Shown here: piece after piece, positions 11,801-19,425 of the stretch
Position numbering within the stretch: the stretch's first letter is position 1
Layout: every line of letters begins with the position of its first letter
Notes under the pieces: generated by a model
What the model saw: only the letters and a program-made list of their open reading frames with translations
The model's database searches: none
Told to the model about the DNA's origin: nothing
Position numbers and translations under genes: made by a program
DNA from: an uncultured Flavobacterium sp.
Lineage (GTDB): Bacteria; Bacteroidota; Bacteroidia; Flavobacteriales; Flavobacteriaceae
DNA length: 64,000 nucleotides
Assembly (NCBI RefSeq): GCF_963422545.1
Contig: NZ_OY730263.1
Coordinates: 1-64,000, forward strand
Direction of reading: 5' to 3'

Positions 11801-12213
11801 CTGTTTCGAAAAAAATATTTGTAAAAGGAAGATCATTTTCTAGTAGTCAAGCTCAAAACATTAACCTAAAAAGTCCATATAAAATTGGTGATCTTATTAC
11901 TGTAATATTAACTATTACTGCAAAAGAAGATATGGAATTTGTTCATTTGAAAGATATGAGAGCTTCTTGTTTTGAACCTGTAAACGTTCTTTCAGAATAT
12001 CAGTACAAAGATCGCTTAGGATATTATATGAGTACGAAAGATGCTGCAACTCATTTCTTTTTTGATCACATCAACAAAGGAACATATGTAATTGAATATG
12101 ATATTCGGGTAAACAACAGCGGGGAATTCTCTAACGGAATCACAACAATTGAAAGTATGTACGCACCTGAATTTTCAAGTCATACTAAAGGGATTCGTGT
12201 AAAGGTTAATTAA
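5815..12213 (+). CDS. Alpha-2-macroglobulin family protein with TonB-plug-like insertion
   Basis: 2132 residues with a signal peptide (MKNILFVFLLFTTALFAQ) and no lipobox cysteine. Bacterial alpha-2-macroglobulins are thought to trap proteases in the envelope. MG-type beta domains fill residues about 560-1200; the MG2 start is YLDRAIYRPGQTVYYKGI. The bait/anchor region begins near residue 1360 (TAFFLPNLRTDSTGKV). A thioester-type motif ECAEQ gives Cys1586-Ala-Glu-Gln1589, followed by an alpha-helical complement-like domain. Residues about 1290-1346 look like a SusC/RagA plug end (LYIIDG, then LYGSKGANGAIIITTKK), which is unusual inside this fold. The first 540 residues are helical and include an Ala/Val/Asp-rich repeat near 117-145. 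It stands alone, with a terminator downstream. Confidence 0.9.
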   Translation: MKNILFVFLLFTTALFAQQNDKKWTKVASYENEGKIKSASKIVDQIYKKAVSGKDEVQMIKCFFYQSKYLQVVDENAKTKILNNLKTDINRVSIPSKAILNLVYAKCLNNYSNYDYAVAVVDSAVAVVDEASALIDSAAATIDTSRVDGIAIPKTGDSNIDFTSEKEVIAIFEKTLENEAILKATPLTNYQALFDFLTIEKLKTENLYDYLLKENIQFFTQKIERWEIENSEIALHKNELLGNSDVFLKLDLNTIKDESLRKVLSLYQKLEISNPSAENQFNRIIFCSEFLSEPDNDLTKYLNELQQHSNEPILTQKILIKKAEILTDQASKELHPDYNIEALKLYNDVIKINNQSNAAQVALQQKQYITSKSLTVQLQKYIYNNENTRAFISSKNINDLKISFYKIDQKTFKGLTDIVPESKKDSLTAIIIKNQNKIASKDYLLQNKNDYFSYTTEVLLPQLETGSYLVYFESESDLKDKKASAYETITVSNLSILASQESDKENFQVLDRKTGKPLENVTIKSSRYTLKTDANGLASYTGSNNYDYNELIEFAFGNDTILPNKNYIRNTQKYIENEDKTLNGKVEFYLDRAIYRPGQTVYYKGIAIQKQKNKTSIVANTTFKIRVKDANYQIFKEFEVTTNEFGSFFGEFILPKNSLTGNFNIYAEMPENYTKEDLTLSNKPNASFWENVKLEGSGTNFKVEEYKRPKFKVDFDPKKESFQVNQSIKVNGTAKAFAGSNISDAKVTYKVNRFISYFRNYFGEEQNETIATGETKTDASGKFVIEFIAQPSKNAVKEQLPVFNYRITADVTDINGETHTSETIIKVGYHDLIINANIPNRIETKDKNEITLSSTNLNGEFLAAKGEIKLYFVSPFSNKFKEQVWSKPEIETISASDFERLFPYEIREIKTDKSNDVLLFSKKIDTQKDKKIVLDFISNYKSGNYKIVFSAKDTFNNPIESISAFEIKQSKDKFNPSKLFTAEQINSDPKKDGFIEVKLSSVIPDLYISTSGNYQNQIYFESTSHLQNNEITIKIPLKTEFEKSVRLGFESVFENDVFNNEIDVTLKTEESKLELIVESFRNKIEPGSNEKWSFKLKSLNAKNQAEVLASMYDSSLDQFTKKDWNLLNISNYGYNRANFKTDLGFEKTYSTLENLNTFQSIDKFFKEETQLNWFGFDINNSRYGDSLVYSIAEIKDKKVGSETIKGDPDAVAAVRLSTGYATAAVVEEDNQVYNTAAVDMTVDKVHFVKPVVASAKETTEDSEYYFQTNKVKFIPGQKITSGSTSMVIKATTLYIIDGEISSEENFKKIDPKNLLDIDFLTPDKATTLYGSKGANGAIIITTKKALEALTQVKARKNLSETAFFLPNLRTDSTGKVSFNFTSPEALTAWKLRLFAHNKDAVSGYLEKSVVTQKELMLLPNFPRFFREKDTIVISAKISNITDKAKTGIAILQFFDATTMQPIDAKMLNAKNVRNFTVGAFGNTTASWTISIPEGLQGVQYKILAKSGDFSDGEENILPVLTNNMLVTESIPIWVRENSTKEYTFENLKNNNSTTLKNHQLTLEYTSNPSWIAIQSLPYLMEYEHECAEQTFARFYANALASEIISSNPKIAAVFEDWRKNGKLNSKLEENEELKSIILAETPWLNDAQSEDEKKKNLALLFDLEKMKTSQEATFDKLKQKQKPSGGFSWFDGSDESEYITRHILAGLGHLSKLNKTEETNTKIDAIAKTGIPFLDNKFLEYFKSQTKNLKATEKLIWINPYSDLHYLYTRSFYLDKYPLSDTLKKATKLYLETAKKDWLSYSLYEKGLAALTLNRFGEKETSKKIIESLKETASNNEDWGMYWISNKAGWYWYQAPIETQALLIEAFAEVNHDTKSVDAMKVWLLKNKQTKNWPTTKSTTEAIYALLMQGNDWLSVKDNTVIKIGDEKILTKKLAENEKEAETGYLKLNWKANEVKKEMASINIQNKSKVPGFGGVYWQYFEDLDKIKTNSGAVLSVSKKIFVKGRSFSSSQAQNINLKSPYKIGDLITVILTITAKEDMEFVHLKDMRASCFEPVNVLSEYQYKDRLGYYMSTKDAATHFFFDHINKGTYVIEYDIRVNNSGEFSNGITTIESMYAPEFSSHTKGIRVKVN

Positions 12214-12223
12214 TTGAAATGAC

Positions 12224-12255
12224 AAACCCGACAGGTTTTAAAAACCTGTCGGGTT
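12224..12255 (+). terminator. CCCGACAG hairpin terminator
   Basis: A near-perfect stem, AAACCCGACAGGTTTT against AAAACCTGTCGGGTTT, lies 11 bases after the alpha-2-macroglobulin stop. Closely related hairpins occur at 12333, 15433 and 46845. Confidence 0.7.
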
Positions 12256-12268
12256 TACTGTATAAATC

Positions 12269-12313
12269 AGCCACGAATTCACGAATTGATATAAAAAATT
12301 CGTGAATTCGTGG
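12269..12313. repeat. GCCACGAATTCACGAATT inverted repeat
   Basis: Two 18-base arms at 12269-12286 and 12296-12313 are exact reverse complements around a 9-base loop. Related but imperfect copies lie at 38283-38345 and within 23609-24075. It sits between two terminators in a converging intergenic space. Confidence 0.75.
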
Positions 12314-12332
12314 CGAAAAAAAATATCATAAA

Positions 12333-12363
12333 AAAACCCGACAGATTTTAAATCTGTCGGGTT
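12333..12363 (-). terminator. CCCGACAG hairpin terminator for the S46 peptidase gene
   Basis: The stem AAACCCGACAGATTT/AAATCTGTCGGGTTT reads on the minus strand into a T run. It is 22 bases after the S46 peptidase stop codon. Confidence 0.75.
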
Positions 12364-12385
12364 TACTTTTATAAACAAATTGGGA

Positions 12386-14530
12386 TTATTTGATAATCGT
12401 CATTTCGTCAACAATATTTTTTGCTCCGGCGTATTTGTCAATAATCCAAAGTACATAACGAATATCTACGTTGATTGTTCTTTGTAATTTAGAGTCAAAA
12501 ATAACATCTCCAGCCATAGCTTCGATGTTTCCGTCAAAAGCAATTCCAATTAATTCACCTTTTCCGTTCAAAACTGGTGAACCTGAATTTCCTCCTGTAA
12601 TATCATTATCAGTCAAGAAGTTTACTGGCATGTAACCTGCTTTATCTGCATATTGACCAAAGTCTTTTGCTTTGTTTAATTCTAATAAACGTTTTGGCAA
12701 ATCAAATTCCTGATCTCCTGCTTTGTATTTTTTCACCATACTTTCCATTGTAGTATAGTTATTAATTTTAGCATCATTACGAGGATCAGCTGGTAAAGCA
12801 CGAACTTTTCCGTAAGTCAGTCTCAAAGTTGAGTTAGCATCCGGATATTGAATTGCATTTAATTTTGATTCTCTTAAACCTTCTACCAGTTTGCGGTAAG
12901 CAATTGCAAAACCATCATCAGCTTTTGCCTGATCGTCTGTTTTAGCACGGTATTTTGTCATCAAATCATTAGAGATAATGTACAAAGGATCGTGTACAAT
13001 TGCTAATGGTTTTGGATCAGCCATAAATGCCAATACTTTTTCCTTAGTAGTAAAATAACTAATTTCAGTTGCTTTGGTTACATCTGCAGTAAAGTCACCA
13101 TTATTTGCTGCTTTCATTTTTGCAATTTCCGGAGCAAGTCCATATTCAGCAGCTTTAGAAGCATATAAATTCAATTGAGCTGTTAACACATCTTTTTCAA
13201 GCGGTGCATAAAATTCGCCATAAATGTTATCGATCATTGTATTAATCTTAGGTAACATTTCTGCTTTTTTAGCATCATTCTCGTTATAGTAAGCAATCAG
13301 TGCATTTCCTAAATTTGCTGGTCCCGTTGCATAGTTTGAAGTACGTAAAAGCTGTGATAAGTAATTATCGTGAGTCGCTTTTAAATTCGTTTGTCTATAA
13401 TAATCATTAATAGTTGGAATTACATTTTCGTACTTTTCTTTATTAGCCGGTTTAGCTGCCCATTCGTAGAACTTATCTTCTTGTTCACTTTTAGTAGCCG
13501 CAGTTCCTGCCTTTGTTAAAGCATCGATCATACCTTGACGGTTTTTCCAGTAATTTGCTGTCGAAGCATATTTAGATGCATATTGCAAACGAACTGTTGC
13601 ATCTTTATCCATATACTTTTTCATTTGATCCATTCCGGTTTTAGCACCTTCAACCCAAGCAGGATAAGCAAACTTAACGTTTTGCTCAATTCCGCCAGCT
13701 GGCATCCAACGATTTGTTCTTCCAGGATATCCTAAAATCATAGCAAAATCATTCTCTTTTACACCTTTAAGACTTATTGGTAAGTAATGTTTAGGTTGTA
13801 AAGGCACATTGTCTTTAGAATAAGCTGCAGGATTTCCGTCTTTATCAGCATAAATTCTAAACATAGAGAAATCTCCTGTTTGACGAGGCCACTCCCAGTT
13901 ATCAGTATCTCCACCAAATTTACCAACACTTTCCGGAGGCGTTCCTACTAAACGAACGTCTGTATAATCCTGGTAAACGAAATAGTAATATTCATTTCCC
14001 TGAAAGAAAGGACGAACTGAAACGGTGTATTTTCCACCTTCATTGTTCTCTTTTTCGATCAAAGCAATTTCTTGCTGAATCACTTTATTTCTTTCAGTTT
14101 CTGTCATTTTATCATTTACTTTTGATAAAATTCTTTTAGAAACATCATCCATACGAACAAAGAAACGAACGTATAAAGATTTTGGTTTCATTTCGGCACT
14201 TCTTTCTTTTGCCCAAAAACCATCTTTCAAATAATTTTGTTCAGCTGTCGAAAGTTCTGCGATTGCATTATACCCGCAGTGGTGATTTGTCAAAACCAAT
14301 CCATTTTTAGAAACGATTTCAGCAGTACATCCTCCGTTGAACTGTACAACAGCATCTTTCAAACTATGGTGATTAATACTGTAAATTTCTTCGGCTGTTA
14401 ATTGCAAGCCCATTTTTTCCATATCTCTATGGTTTAATCTTTCGATAAACATCAAGAACCACATTCCCTCATCAGCTTTTACCGGAAAAGCCATTAAGCA
14501 CATGGTCAAGAATAAAACTATTTTTTTCAT
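12386..14530 (-). CDS. S46 family dipeptidyl peptidase, DPP7 type
   Basis: 714 residues with a signal peptide (cleavage near AFPVKA), so periplasmic. S46 enzymes release dipeptides from peptide N-termini and feed amino-acid catabolism. The chymotrypsin-like triad is visible as His84 in TNHHCGY, Asp220 in WPRQTGDFS (probable) and Ser649 in GGNSGSPV. Cys68 and Cys85 are placed for the usual disulphide. The residue 18 after the catalytic serine, which sets P1 specificity in this family, is Gly667 (in FDGN). Glycine there is typical of DPP7, which prefers hydrophobic P1; DPP11 has arginine. It is monocistronic, with a terminator downstream. Confidence 0.93.
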   Translation of the reverse strand: MKKIVLFLTMCLMAFPVKADEGMWFLMFIERLNHRDMEKMGLQLTAEEIYSINHHSLKDAVVQFNGGCTAEIVSKNGLVLTNHHCGYNAIAELSTAEQNYLKDGFWAKERSAEMKPKSLYVRFFVRMDDVSKRILSKVNDKMTETERNKVIQQEIALIEKENNEGGKYTVSVRPFFQGNEYYYFVYQDYTDVRLVGTPPESVGKFGGDTDNWEWPRQTGDFSMFRIYADKDGNPAAYSKDNVPLQPKHYLPISLKGVKENDFAMILGYPGRTNRWMPAGGIEQNVKFAYPAWVEGAKTGMDQMKKYMDKDATVRLQYASKYASTANYWKNRQGMIDALTKAGTAATKSEQEDKFYEWAAKPANKEKYENVIPTINDYYRQTNLKATHDNYLSQLLRTSNYATGPANLGNALIAYYNENDAKKAEMLPKINTMIDNIYGEFYAPLEKDVLTAQLNLYASKAAEYGLAPEIAKMKAANNGDFTADVTKATEISYFTTKEKVLAFMADPKPLAIVHDPLYIISNDLMTKYRAKTDDQAKADDGFAIAYRKLVEGLRESKLNAIQYPDANSTLRLTYGKVRALPADPRNDAKINNYTTMESMVKKYKAGDQEFDLPKRLLELNKAKDFGQYADKAGYMPVNFLTDNDITGGNSGSPVLNGKGELIGIAFDGNIEAMAGDVIFDSKLQRTINVDIRYVLWIIDKYAGAKNIVDEMTIIK

Positions 14531-14844
14531 GTTATTTTGTTTAAGTAATGCGAATATAACTCATTTTCGCAACAAAAAATAGTGCATATCATCAAAACCA
14601 AAAGATACAGAGTACATTTTAAGACAATTTTACGAAATTCATAATTCCAAAAAGAGTAAAATATGATCTTTTCTTCTGATTCTTGTTATGGGAAACTCTT
14701 AAAATTTAAACTAAAAACAGTTAAAACTCATTAATACAATAACTAAATTGTAAAAATTTACCTTCATTAATAAAAATATAAAATAAACTATTTCTTACAT
14801 AATTTTATTCCATAAGTTTGCCCAAAATATTTAATTAAAATAAA
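14531..14844. other. Divergent promoter region, 314 bases, no gene seen
   Basis: An AT-rich spacer between the S46 peptidase (minus) and the barrel protein (plus). No ORF, hairpin or repeat stands out apart from the TAAGTTTG element annotated separately. Confidence 0.6.
14813..14820 (+). promoter_or_regulatory. -7 promoter element TAAGTTTG
   Basis: Matches the Bacteroidota -7 consensus TAnnTTTG, 25 bases before the ATG of the barrel protein. No clear TTG is seen at the -33 position. Confidence 0.5.
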
Positions 14845-15375
14845 ATGAAGAAATTATTATTAGCTGTTGTGCTATTAGTTGTAACAATCACAAATGCTCA
14901 AAAAGGTTCAATATTATTAGGTGGAAATGTTGGATTTACCTCAGAAAAAATTGGAGATGCTAAATCAACTAGTTTTGAATTTTCTCCAAAAATAGGGTAT
15001 CAATTTACTGACAACTGGACTGCTGGTATAGAAGGTTCTATTGCTAACTTAAAAGTTGCAGGTTTTGATAAAACCGAGGCTTCTAGAATTGGTGCTTTTG
15101 TACGTTATTCTATGCCAATTTCTGAAACATTTGCATTTTACACAGATTTAGGAGCTGGTTACCAGAGCACTTCTTTAAATAATGCAAAAGGAATGTATGT
15201 AAGTCTTACTCCTGCATTATTTATTAATATGAAAAGAGGCTTTGGTTTAAACTTTTCTATCGGAGGAATTAATTATGACAATCTTGATGGTAAAAATGAT
15301 CCGAGACAAGAACGTGTTGGTTTTGATTTTGGAAAAACATTCAATATTGGAATCTCTAAAAATTTCGGACTTTAG
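14845..15375 (+). CDS. Small outer-membrane beta-barrel protein
   Basis: 176 residues with a signal peptide (MKKLLLAVVLLVVTITNAQ). The mature part alternates polar and hydrophobic residues in amphipathic strands (for example NWTAGIEGSIANLKV and FAFYTDLGAGYQS) and ends GISKNFGL, an aromatic-leucine terminus suited to outer-membrane insertion. It belongs to the broad OmpW/OmpA-like porin-fold group common in Flavobacteria; no ligand can be named. It has its own promoter element and a bidirectional terminator after it, so it is probably monocistronic. Confidence 0.82.
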   Translation: MKKLLLAVVLLVVTITNAQKGSILLGGNVGFTSEKIGDAKSTSFEFSPKIGYQFTDNWTAGIEGSIANLKVAGFDKTEASRIGAFVRYSMPISETFAFYTDLGAGYQSTSLNNAKGMYVSLTPALFINMKRGFGLNFSIGGINYDNLDGKNDPRQERVGFDFGKTFNIGISKNFGL

Positions 15376-15432
15376 TTTTTTGATTAAAACTAAAGTCATC
15401 TGAAATAATTTGTTCTTTTCGTTTAAAAACAA

Positions 15433-15462
15433 AAAACCCGACAATTTGATTTGTCGGGTTTT
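15433..15462. terminator. Bidirectional CCCGACAA hairpin terminator
   Basis: AAAACCCGACAA/TTTGTCGGGTTTT encloses a short loop, with T on both strands. It lies between the converging barrel gene and obgE. Confidence 0.75.
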
Positions 15463-15482
15463 CTATTTTTAAAACGTCTTGT

Positions 15483-16484
15483 TTATTCGTTAAGCATTTT
15501 CCAAAGTTTATCTTTTAAGTCAGTCAAACCTTGTTGAGCAACAGAAGAAATAAACATATAAGGAATATCTTTGAAAGCAACATCAAGTTCTACCTTCAAT
15601 TCAGCTTTAAGTTCGTCATCCAGCATATCGCATTTTGAGATTACCAAAAGACGCTCTTTATCCAGCATTTCAGGATTGTATTTGGTTAACTCATTAACCA
15701 AAATATCATATTCCGCTTTAATGTCTGGTGTATCAACCGGAACTAAAAACAGTAATGTTGAGTTACGCTCAATATGACGCAGGAAATAATGTCCTAAACC
15801 CTTTCCTTCCGCAGCACCTTCAATAATTCCAGGAATATCAGCAATTACAAACGATTGATAATCTCTGTAAGCAACAATTCCTAAGTTTGGTTTTAGGGTT
15901 GTAAAAGGATAATCGGCAATTTTTGGTTTTGCAGAAGTCAAAACAGACAGCAAAGTTGATTTTCCTGCATTAGGAAAACCTACTAATCCTACGTCTGCCA
16001 AAACTTTAAGTTCCAGAATCACGTCCATCTCTACTCCCGGTAAACCTGGTTGTGCATAACGTGGTGTTTGATTTGTAGAACTTCTAAAATGCCAGTTTCC
16101 TAAACCTCCTTTTCCTCCTTTAGAAAGAATTCTCTTTTCACCATCCTCGGTAATTTCGAATAAGGTTTCTCCGGTTTCTTTGTCTTTTACAACAGTTCCT
16201 AAAGGCACTTCGATAAATTTATCTTCTCCGTCAGCACCTGTACTACGGTCTCCTCCTCCATCTCCACCGTGACCAGCTTTAATGTGTCGGGCAAATTTTA
16301 AATGAAACAGTGTCCAAAGTCCTTTATTTCCAACTAAATACACGTGTCCACCTCGACCACCATCACCTCCGTCCGGGCCTCCTTTTTCAATAAATTTCTC
16401 TCTATGTAAATGTGTAGATCCTTTTCCTCCTTTTCCGGATGAAACATATATCTTAACATAATCTACAAAATTTCCTTCTGTCAT
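15483..16484 (-). CDS. obgE: GTPase ObgE/CgtA
   Basis: 333 residues, an essential-type GTPase linked to 50S ribosome assembly and stress control. The glycine-rich Obg fold fills residues 1-160 (GKGGKGSTHLHREKF and repeated GGxGG turns). The G domain follows with G1 GFPNAGKST at 169-177, the G3 motif DIPGI and the G4-like motif SKCD. The extra C-terminal domain of some ObgE proteins is absent, as usual in this phylum. It is the last gene of the hpt-adk-corC-obgE run, after a 104-base spacer carrying TTTCAGGTTTC repeats. Confidence 0.96.
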   Translation of the reverse strand: MTEGNFVDYVKIYVSSGKGGKGSTHLHREKFIEKGGPDGGDGGRGGHVYLVGNKGLWTLFHLKFARHIKAGHGGDGGGDRSTGADGEDKFIEVPLGTVVKDKETGETLFEITEDGEKRILSKGGKGGLGNWHFRSSTNQTPRYAQPGLPGVEMDVILELKVLADVGLVGFPNAGKSTLLSVLTSAKPKIADYPFTTLKPNLGIVAYRDYQSFVIADIPGIIEGAAEGKGLGHYFLRHIERNSTLLFLVPVDTPDIKAEYDILVNELTKYNPEMLDKERLLVISKCDMLDDELKAELKVELDVAFKDIPYMFISSVAQQGLTDLKDKLWKMLNE

Positions 16485-16499
16485 TTTTCCTTGTTTATA

Positions 16500-16580
16500 T
16501 ATAGTTTCAGGTTTCAGGTTTCAAGTTTCGGGTTCATTGCGTTATGCCAACCTCAAACTTGAAACTTTAAACGTGAAACA
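16500..16580. repeat. TTTCAGGTTTCAAGTTTC repeat
   Basis: Direct copies of TTTCAGG and TTTCAAG on the left face inverted copies (AACTTGAAACTT, GTGAAAC) on the right, giving a loose hairpin. Similar words lie at 25340-25415. Confidence 0.5.
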
Positions 16581-16588
16581 AATTCTCT

Positions 16589-17863
16589 TTACTCTTTTAG
16601 TGCTTTTACTAACACTTTATCAATCTTTACACCATCCATATCGATGACTTCCAGTACAAACTTTTGCCAGATTAATTTTTCACCTTCTTTTGGAATATGC
16701 GAAAGCTCTGTCATAATCATTCCGCTTACGGTGTTTACTTCGTAATCGTTTGTCAATTCGTCTAACTCAAAATAAGTTAGGAAATCGTGTAAAGAATAAT
16801 GTCCGTCTACCAACCATGAACCATCTTCTCGTTCGATTAATTGGAATTCGTCTTTATAAAAATCAGATGCATCTCCAACTAAAGCTTCGAGAATGTCGTT
16901 TAAGGTAATTATTCCTTGAAAAACACCATATTCATCAGAAACTAAAGCGTAATGTACGCCTGTTTTTTTAAAATTTTCCAACGCTTTGTAAGCTGTTGTT
17001 TGCTCCATTAAATAAGGAGCGTCTATCATTGTTGCTCCTAAATCGAAATGATCGCTTTCGATGTTGGCAAATATATTTTTTAAGGTTACGATTCCAACGA
17101 TGTCATCGTAATTGTCTCTGTAAACCGGATAAACGGTGTGTAAATCCTGTAGCACTAATTCCTTTATTTTTGCTTTGTCAGCATTAAAAGGCAACATATC
17201 TACAGATTTACGGTGCGTCATTAACGAATTTACTTTTCTGTCGCCAATATGAAAAACCCGTTCTACGATATCTTGCTCGATCTCCTGAACTTCTCCTCCT
17301 TCGGTTCCTTCTTTAATGATCGCTTTAATTTCTTCTTCGGTTACTTTGCCGTCTGCTGTTGGTTTTATTTGCAAAACATTCAACAAGAAATCTGTTGAAG
17401 AGGTTAGCAGCCAAATAAACGGTGCTGTACTAATCGAAACCATTTTCATTGGCAATGCTACCATTTTTGCAATCGATTCAGGATAATTTAAACCGATTCG
17501 TTTTGGCAATAATTCTCCTAAAACTAAAGAGAAAAAGGTTAAAATTACCACGACAATCCCAACTGCAACTGAATGTGCGTATGGTTTTAAAACTGCAAAT
17601 CCGATTACAAATGCTTCTACATCCATCGTGATTTTATCACCACTATAGATACCTGTCAAAATTCCGATTAAGGTAATTCCGATTTGTACTGTAGACAAAA
17701 ACTTGTTTGGCGAATTGGCTAAATCGAGCGCAATCTTAGCACTTTTATTTCCTTTTTTTGCGGCTGTTTCGAGTCTATTTTTTCTTGCTGAAATAAGTGC
17801 AATTTCAGACATAGAGAAAACGCCGTTTAATAGTATTAGAAAAAATATTATTAGTATTTCCAA
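16589..17863 (-). CDS. CorC/HlyC-type membrane protein with DUF21 and CBS domains
   Basis: 424 residues. The N-terminal DUF21/CNNM membrane domain (about residues 1-190) has hydrophobic segments starting at residues 2-20, with the SEIALISARKNRLE signature. Two CBS motifs follow (about 205-325), containing LMTHRKSVDMLP and YGVFQGIITLNDILEALVGD. The C-terminal CorC/HlyC transporter-associated domain has DGHYSLHDF. The family is linked to Mg2+/Co2+ efflux or resistance; the hemolysin name in databases is historical. It sits between adk and obgE on the same strand. A long structured repeat separates it from adk, so it may have its own promoter. Confidence 0.9.
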   Translation of the reverse strand: MEILIIFFLILLNGVFSMSEIALISARKNRLETAAKKGNKSAKIALDLANSPNKFLSTVQIGITLIGILTGIYSGDKITMDVEAFVIGFAVLKPYAHSVAVGIVVVILTFFSLVLGELLPKRIGLNYPESIAKMVALPMKMVSISTAPFIWLLTSSTDFLLNVLQIKPTADGKVTEEEIKAIIKEGTEGGEVQEIEQDIVERVFHIGDRKVNSLMTHRKSVDMLPFNADKAKIKELVLQDLHTVYPVYRDNYDDIVGIVTLKNIFANIESDHFDLGATMIDAPYLMEQTTAYKALENFKKTGVHYALVSDEYGVFQGIITLNDILEALVGDASDFYKDEFQLIEREDGSWLVDGHYSLHDFLTYFELDELTNDYEVNTVSGMIMTELSHIPKEGEKLIWQKFVLEVIDMDGVKIDKVLVKALKE

Positions 17864-17920
17864 TTTGAGGGTTATTCGTTATTTAATAGTTTGTTATTGT
17901 AATTTGCAACTTCAGTATTT

Positions 17921-18062
17921 CATAGCCCAGATGGAAGTGAAAAGCCCGCAGCTAAAAAAACTAATTTTTCTTGCCCGAAAACAGCGACCAGCGGAAGCTC
18001 GTTTTATGGTATAGAAAAATAGATTTTTTAGCGAGGACTTGTAACGTACAGCTGGAATAGCT
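17921..18062. repeat. Structured intergenic element (AGCCC...GCGAGGACTTGTA)
   Basis: Between adk and corC. Arms at 17951-17971 and 18013-18032 (GCTAAAAAAACTAATTTTTC against AGAAAAATAGATTTTTTAGC) are nearly exact reverse complements, so an RNA would fold into a long stem. The block GCGAGGACTTGTA recurs at 42929-42941 in another AGCCC-rich element. No ORF is supported. Confidence 0.55.
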
Positions 18063-18063
18063 T

Positions 18064-18636
18064 CTACAAATTATCTATAACTGACGTTAATCGTTGTGTA
18101 ATTTCGTCGATAGTTCCGATACCGTTTACAGCATGAAACTTATCTTGTTCTTTATAATATCCAATTAATGGAGCTGTTTTTTCGTTGTATTCCTGATATC
18201 TTACGCGAATTTTTTCTTCGTCCTGATCATCAACTCTTCCACTTGTTTTTCCTCTTTCTAATAAACGTGCTACCAGAATTTCATCATCGGCCTCTAATGC
18301 AATTGTTGCTGTAACGCTTGACCCAATAGTTGGTAAAAATTTATCTAAAGCTTGCGCCTGATCTAAAGTTCTTGGATAACCATCGAATAAAAAACCATTG
18401 GTATCAGGATGTTTGTTTACTTCGTCAATTAACATTGCAGTTGTAACTTCGCAAGGAACAAGTTCTCCATTGTCCATAAAAACTCTTGCTTTTTTACCTA
18501 AATCTGTGTCATTTTTTAAATTGTAACGAAAAATATCTCCAGTTGAAAGGTGTGTTAATTTGTATTTTTCTTTTAAAAATTCAGCCTGAGTTCCTTTTCC
18601 TGCTCCTGGTTTTCCAAATAAAACAATATTAATCAT
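18064..18636 (-). CDS. adk: Adenylate kinase (short form)
   Basis: 190 residues. It converts ATP + AMP to 2 ADP in the cytosol. The P-loop is GKPGAGKGT at residues 8-16, with the AMP-binding run HLSTGDIFRYN and the segment FDGYPRTLDQA. The LID is the short type (RGKTSGRVDDQDEEKIRVR) with no zinc-binding cysteines, the form seen in Bacteroidota. It follows hpt by 74 bases on the same strand. From general knowledge some relatives carry Hpt and Adk as one fused protein; here they are two genes. Confidence 0.96.
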   Translation of the reverse strand: MINIVLFGKPGAGKGTQAEFLKEKYKLTHLSTGDIFRYNLKNDTDLGKKARVFMDNGELVPCEVTTAMLIDEVNKHPDTNGFLFDGYPRTLDQAQALDKFLPTIGSSVTATIALEADDEILVARLLERGKTSGRVDDQDEEKIRVRYQEYNEKTAPLIGYYKEQDKFHAVNGIGTIDEITQRLTSVIDNL

Positions 18637-18710
18637 AATATGAGTGAGTGTTGTTACTTCTGTTTTTTATAAGAAGTTTTAAATGAATATATAGTTGTGT
18701 GTGTTTTTAA

Positions 18711-19241
18711 TTATTCGGCTAATTTATAGACCTCAGCAAGATTTCTTCCTAAACCATTGTAGTCTAATCCGTAGCCAACGATGAATTTATTTGGAATTCT
18801 GATTCCGATATAATCTATTTTAATGTCCTTTTTATAGGCTTCCGGTTTAAAGAACAAAGTGGCAATTTTAAAATGTTTTACATTTTGTTGTTTAAACATG
18901 CGCTTTAGTTCTTCGACCGTATTTCCGGTATCGACAATGTCTTCGATAAGAATAACGGATCTGCCGGATAAATCCTGATTGATTCCAATTAATTCTTTTA
19001 CGGTATTGGTGGTTTCAGTTCCTTCGTAAGATGACATTTTGATAAATGAAACCTCACAATGGTGTTTGTATTTCTTTAAAAAATCGGCAACAACCATAAA
19101 TGCGCCATTCAAAACACCAATAAAAATTGGCGTATCATCTCCAAAATCATCTTCTACTTGTGCTACTATTTTGGTCAAAGCAAAATCAATTTCTTTAGCC
19201 GAAATAAACGGAACAAATTGTTTATCGTGAAGTTGTATCAT
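18711..19241 (-). CDS. hpt: Hypoxanthine phosphoribosyltransferase
   Basis: 176 residues from the ATG at 19241; an upstream in-frame ATG at 19268 would add MRIILNIKI, which does not fit the family. It salvages hypoxanthine (and often guanine) with PRPP to give IMP or GMP in the cytosol. The PRPP-binding motif VILIEDIVDTGNTVEEL is present, as are the substrate segment SFIKMSSYEGT and the C-terminal base-binding region KFIVGYGLDYNG. It is the first gene of a purine-linked pair with adk; the next genes in the run are corC and obgE. Confidence 0.95.
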   Translation of the reverse strand: MIQLHDKQFVPFISAKEIDFALTKIVAQVEDDFGDDTPIFIGVLNGAFMVVADFLKKYKHHCEVSFIKMSSYEGTETTNTVKELIGINQDLSGRSVILIEDIVDTGNTVEELKRMFKQQNVKHFKIATLFFKPEAYKKDIKIDYIGIRIPNKFIVGYGLDYNGLGRNLAEVYKLAE

Positions 19242-19425
19242 TATTTTTATGTTTAAAATAATGCGCAAAGATACAGAATTACAACCAAACTGTAAGTATC
19301 AAAATATGTCGCGAACATATTTTTTTAAGATTGTTAAATATGGCCAAAGATTTACATTTATTTCCTTTGAAATATTTAATATTTCATTAAATTGTTGTCC
19401 TTTAAACTTTTAACCCCAAACCACT

